Assembly: GCA_031423755.1 (NCBI GenBank)
Contig: JANPGC010000179.1
Location: 1 to 7,892, forward strand
Length of the DNA: 7,892 nucleotides
Direction: 5' to 3'
Origin: JANMEX01 sp031423755
GTDB lineage: Bacteria > Pseudomonadota > Alphaproteobacteria > Rhizobiales > Rhizobiaceae
Part shown: positions 5,708 through 7,892 of the stretch, piece after piece
Layout of the letters: each line of letters begins with the position of its first letter
Numbering within the stretch: the stretch's first letter is position 1
The notes under the pieces: generated by a model
What the model saw: the letters and a program-made list of their open reading frames with translations, nothing else
The model's database searches: none
Told to the model about the DNA's origin: nothing
Position numbers and translations under genes: made by a program

Positions 5708-6730
5708 GTGAAGCGCAGACGGTTTGACCGCATCGGCAATGGCGGCATTGAGTTTACAGAGCTTGGCTTCGGTTCCGCTCCAATTGGCAACCTTTACCGA
5801 GCGATCTCGGACGGTGATGCGCAGGCCGTGCTGGAGGCGGCATGGGAGACTGGCTGCCGTTACTTTGACACGGCGCCACAGTATGGGCTCGGGCTTTCGG
5901 AGACACGTTTGAACGGTTTTTTTCGCGGAAAGCCTCGCGACGCATACACGGTAACAACGAAAGCTGGCCGCCTGCTAAAAGTCTGCAAGCCTGAAGAGCG
6001 GATTGGGATTGGCAAGTTTTTCGAGACGCCTACGCGGCGCGAGGTGTTCGACTATTCCTACGACGGAATCATGCGGTCGCTTGATGCCTCGCTCGAACGG
6101 CTCGGGCTTGACCGGATTGACATCCTCCTGGCGCACGATTTGTGCATATACTCCCATGGCAGCAAGGCGGCCTCCGATGCGCGGGTCGAAGAGTTCATGC
6201 GCTCGGGCTACTATGCGATGCTGTCGCTGCGCGATCAGGGCGTGATCAAGGCGTTTGGCGCAGGCGTCAATGAATGGGAGGTCTGCCAGACGCTCGCCGA
6301 GCGGGGCGACTTCGACCTGTTCCTCCTTGCCGGTCGCTATACGCTTTTGGAGCAGGAATCGCTGACGAGCTTTCTGCCATTGTGCGAAAAACGCGGCATC
6401 GGCATCATTCTGGGCGGGCCCTACAATTCGGGCATTCTGGCGACAGGAGCCAAGGCCGGGGCAAACTATAATTACTCGGCAGCGCCCGGCGATGTGATTG
6501 ACCGCGTGTCACGTATAGAAGAGGTCTGCAACAGCCATGGCGTTGCCATGATCAGCGCTGCGCTGCAGTTTCCGCTGTATCATCCAAGCGTCGTCTCGGT
6601 GATCCCCGGCGGGCAGAGTGTTGACGAGGTCAATCAGAACCGGGCAATTCTTGACGTCAAAATTCCGGCAGCGCTCTGGCATGATCTGAAGGCGCAAGGG
6701 CTGATCCGGCAGGATGCGCCGACACCATGA
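5708..6730 (+). CDS. Aldo/keto reductase, L-fucose / D-threo-aldose 1-dehydrogenase type
   Basis: A 340-residue cytoplasmic NAD(P)-dependent oxidoreductase predicted to oxidise the anomeric carbon of an aldose to a lactone. The N-terminal block ELGFGSAPIGNLY and the catalytic tetrad are present: D54 and Y59 in FDTAPQYG (53-60), K85 in TTKAG, and H143 in LLAHD. The cofactor-binding end reads VVSVIPGGQSVDEVNQN (about 293-309). Length and these blocks fit the branch containing D-threo-aldose 1-dehydrogenase, L-fucose dehydrogenase and pyridoxal 4-dehydrogenase. Pyridoxal is a less likely substrate because the lactonase next door belongs to a sugar-lactone family. Start is GTG with a strong ribosome-binding site. 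The stop overlaps the lactonase ATG (ATGA, 4 bp), so the two products are probably made together. Likely substrates are L-fucose, L-galactose, D-arabinose or a related sugar, but the specificity is not readable from sequence alone. Confidence 0.9.
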   Translation: MKRRRFDRIGNGGIEFTELGFGSAPIGNLYRAISDGDAQAVLEAAWETGCRYFDTAPQYGLGLSETRLNGFFRGKPRDAYTVTTKAGRLLKVCKPEERIGIGKFFETPTRREVFDYSYDGIMRSLDASLERLGLDRIDILLAHDLCIYSHGSKAASDARVEEFMRSGYYAMLSLRDQGVIKAFGAGVNEWEVCQTLAERGDFDLFLLAGRYTLLEQESLTSFLPLCEKRGIGIILGGPYNSGILATGAKAGANYNYSAAPGDVIDRVSRIEEVCNSHGVAMISAALQFPLYHPSVVSVIPGGQSVDEVNQNRAILDVKIPAALWHDLKAQGLIRQDAPTP

Positions 6731-7572
6731 TCAAGGTTGACGCGCATCAGCATTATTGGATCCCGGCGCGCGGCGATTATCACTGGATGCCGCAGGATCA
6801 TCCTGTTCTGACTAAGCTATACGGGCCGGGCGATCTTGCGCCTTTGATTGACGCTGCTGGTGTCACCAAGACCGTTCTTGTGCAGGCGGCGCAGAGTGTT
6901 GAGGAGACGGAATATCTCCTCGGCATCGCCGATTCGACGCCATCGGTACTCGCGGTTGTCGGCTGGATTGATTTTGAGAACCGCGACCATTTGCGGCAGC
7001 TTCAGCGGCTGGCCAGACATCCAAAGTTTGCCGGCGTCAGGCCGATGATACAAGACATTGCCGACGACAGTTGGATGCTGCGCAGCGATGTGCAGTGGGC
7101 GTTCTCGGCCTTGACGGATTTGAATCTCACATTCGATGCGCTGGGCTTTCCGCGCCATCTGAGCAATTTCCACACGATTTTTACGCGCTATCCGCGCCTT
7201 CGCGCCGTGGTCGACCATTGCATGAAGCCGCAGATCGGCAAAAACGGAGTGGTTGATACCGGGTTTGAGTTCTGGGCAGCGGGAATGGCGCGGATTGCGC
7301 AGGAGACCAATGCGTTTTGCAAGCTGTCAGGCATTGTCACAGAGGCCGGTGATCGCTGGACCGCGCAGACGTTGCGTCCTTATGCGGCACATGTGCTTGA
7401 CGCGTTCGGACCTGACCGCGTGATGTGGGGTTCGGACTGGCCGGTGTGCCTGCTGCAGGCAAGTTACGCGCAGTGGCATGAGACGGCGCAGGTTCTGTGC
7501 GGACATTTCAGTGAAGCCGACAACGCCAAGGTTTTTGGCGGCAATGCACTGGCGTTTTACCGGCGCGATTGA
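6727..7572 (+). CDS. Sugar lactonase, amidohydrolase_2 family (COG3618, L-fuconolactonase / L-rhamnonolactonase-like)
   Basis: A 281-residue metal-dependent hydrolase of the amidohydrolase superfamily predicted to open a sugar 1,4- or 1,5-lactone to the aldonic acid in the cytoplasm. Visible motifs are DAHQHYW (5-11, metal ligands H7 and H9), FAGVRPMIQ (101-109), VVDHCMKP (161-168, H164), CKLSG (198-202) and MWGSDWPV (233-240, with the conserved metal-binding D237). The length matches the family. The ATG overlaps the dehydrogenase stop by 4 bp, and AGGA lies 12 bases upstream, rather far, so coupling probably matters more than the site. With the dehydrogenase this gives two consecutive steps, aldose to lactone to aldonate. 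The later steps usually seen with L-fucose oxidation (a dehydratase and a second dehydrogenase) are not in the window, so the pathway is incomplete here. Confidence 0.9.
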   Translation: MIKVDAHQHYWIPARGDYHWMPQDHPVLTKLYGPGDLAPLIDAAGVTKTVLVQAAQSVEETEYLLGIADSTPSVLAVVGWIDFENRDHLRQLQRLARHPKFAGVRPMIQDIADDSWMLRSDVQWAFSALTDLNLTFDALGFPRHLSNFHTIFTRYPRLRAVVDHCMKPQIGKNGVVDTGFEFWAAGMARIAQETNAFCKLSGIVTEAGDRWTAQTLRPYAAHVLDAFGPDRVMWGSDWPVCLLQASYAQWHETAQVLCGHFSEADNAKVFGGNALAFYRRD

Positions 7573-7892
7573 AGCCGGACAGACTCAAACGCGACCATCC
7601 AACCCTGACTTGCTGCTTCCCGGACGGGGCTCGTCCATATCCGGTATTGTAGCGCAAACCCCGTTGTGCTGTGCGGATCAAGCCCGCAGCTCACCATTGC
7701 CACGCCCCGTTGCCGGTCTGGCCATTTCAAAGATCGCTCTCTCCTTTCAGAAAGAGTCTGGGAAACAGGGTGTGTGGTCCTGTCTTTGGCTGTAGATAAG
7801 CATGTGACATCGCCACACACCCTGTCCGGTGGGTTTGCACTGACAATGCCTTTGCGCGCGCCGTAGTCGCAAGCATCGCTCCAGCATCTGGC
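7573..7892. other. Gene-free 3' flank with one strong inverted repeat
   Basis: No gene I can support lies in these 320 bp. The open frames that cross it (an 87-codon minus frame starting with GTG at 7820 and a 105-codon plus frame that begins out of frame inside the lactonase) lack recognisable domains. They also lack good ribosome-binding sites. I see no intrinsic terminator with a T-run after the lactonase. A small GGACG/CGTCC stem around 7621-7635 is the only nearby hairpin. I looked for tRNA and for SRP, RNase P and tmRNA core motifs and recognised none. The one clear structure is the 13-bp inverted repeat at 7765-7825. Confidence 0.6.
7765..7825. repeat. Perfect 13-bp inverted repeat with 35-bp spacer
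   Basis: ACAGGGTGTGTGG at 7765-7777 is exactly complementary to CCACACACCCTGT at 7813-7825. The left arm's ACAGG can also pair with a nearer CCTGT at 7779-7783, so two mutually exclusive hairpins are possible in RNA. No flanking direct duplication is seen, which argues against a simple transposable element. No T-run follows, so it is not a standard terminator. Candidates are a small structured RNA, a leader for a gene lying beyond the right edge, a pair of protein-binding sites, or a miniature repeat element. Confidence 0.55.

Noticed and set aside
5515..5790. A 91-codon minus-strand open frame in the divergent region.
   Set aside because: It overlaps the first 80 bases of the dehydrogenase gene antisense and crosses the dyads, and its composition is not protein-like.
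7605..7640. Minus-strand text around CCGGGAAGCAGC, briefly considered as an SRP (4.5S) RNA domain.
   Set aside because: The conserved GGAA tetraloop context and the paired flanks of the SRP core are missing.
7478..7795. A 105-codon plus-strand open frame starting inside the lactonase.
   Set aside because: It begins out of frame within a confident gene, and its tail shows no domain or ribosome-binding site.
7557..7820. An 87-codon minus-strand open frame across the right flank.
   Set aside because: It begins with GTG inside the right arm of the inverted repeat, has no recognisable domain and overlaps the lactonase end antisense.
7765..7825. The 13-bp inverted repeat as a miniature transposable element with terminal repeats.
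   Set aside because: No target-site duplication is visible on the two flanks and 61 bp is very short. Kept as an unexplained dyad instead.

Overview
The window looks like a chromosomal (or chromid) segment of an alphaproteobacterium, most likely of the Rhizobiales in the Brucella/Ochrobactrum-Agrobacterium-Mesorhizobium range. This rests on three things: moderately G+C-rich DNA with G/C-ending codons, the protein flavour of the ABC operon and of the aldose dehydrogenase/lactonase pair, and a hairpin-like intergenic element that resembles dispersed palindromes of that group. The taxon is an inference; nothing here fixes genus or species.

Left part (1-5357, all minus strand): a tightly packed five-gene operon read right to left. 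It starts with a periplasmic BMP-family (basic membrane protein / Med, PnrA-like) solute-binding protein (4347-5357). This is followed by a two-domain sugar/nucleoside-type ABC ATPase (2786-4324), two BPD_transp_2-type permeases (1753-2796 and 809-1756), and the 5' two-thirds of a CodA-type cytosine deaminase-like amidohydrolase that runs off the left edge (1-809). From the ATPase onward the genes overlap by 1 to 11 bp, which points to translational coupling. BMP importers of known specificity mostly carry nucleosides, and the terminal gene keeps every metal and active-site residue of CodA that can be checked here. The simplest reading is an uptake-and-deamination module for a nucleobase, nucleoside or related N-heterocycle.

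Middle (5358-5707): a 350-bp divergent control region rich in dyads. It contains TTGGC-G-GCCAA, a roughly 70-bp imperfect hairpin centred on CGTACA-AA-TGTACG, an adjacent TTTGAC-TC-GTCAAA palindrome within a cluster of TTGAC hexamers, and a GCGCCG/CGGCGC stem. A strong GGAGGA ribosome-binding site sits in front of a GTG start.

Right part (5708-7572, plus strand): two overlapping genes, an aldo/keto reductase of the L-fucose / D-threo-aldose dehydrogenase type and a COG3618-type lactonase (L-fuconolactonase / L-rhamnonolactonase family). Together they would oxidise an aldose to its lactone and open the lactone to the aldonic acid. The divergent arrangement around one control region suggests, but does not prove, co-regulation with the importer, for example for oxidising a sugar released from an imported compound.

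The last 320 bp (7573-7892) hold no gene I can support. They do contain a perfect 13-bp inverted repeat around a 35-bp spacer (7765-7825) whose left arm also has a competing partner, which is the least explained structure in the window. Nothing in the window amounts to a clear new defence or mobile system; the interest lies in the operon pairing and the intergenic dyads.
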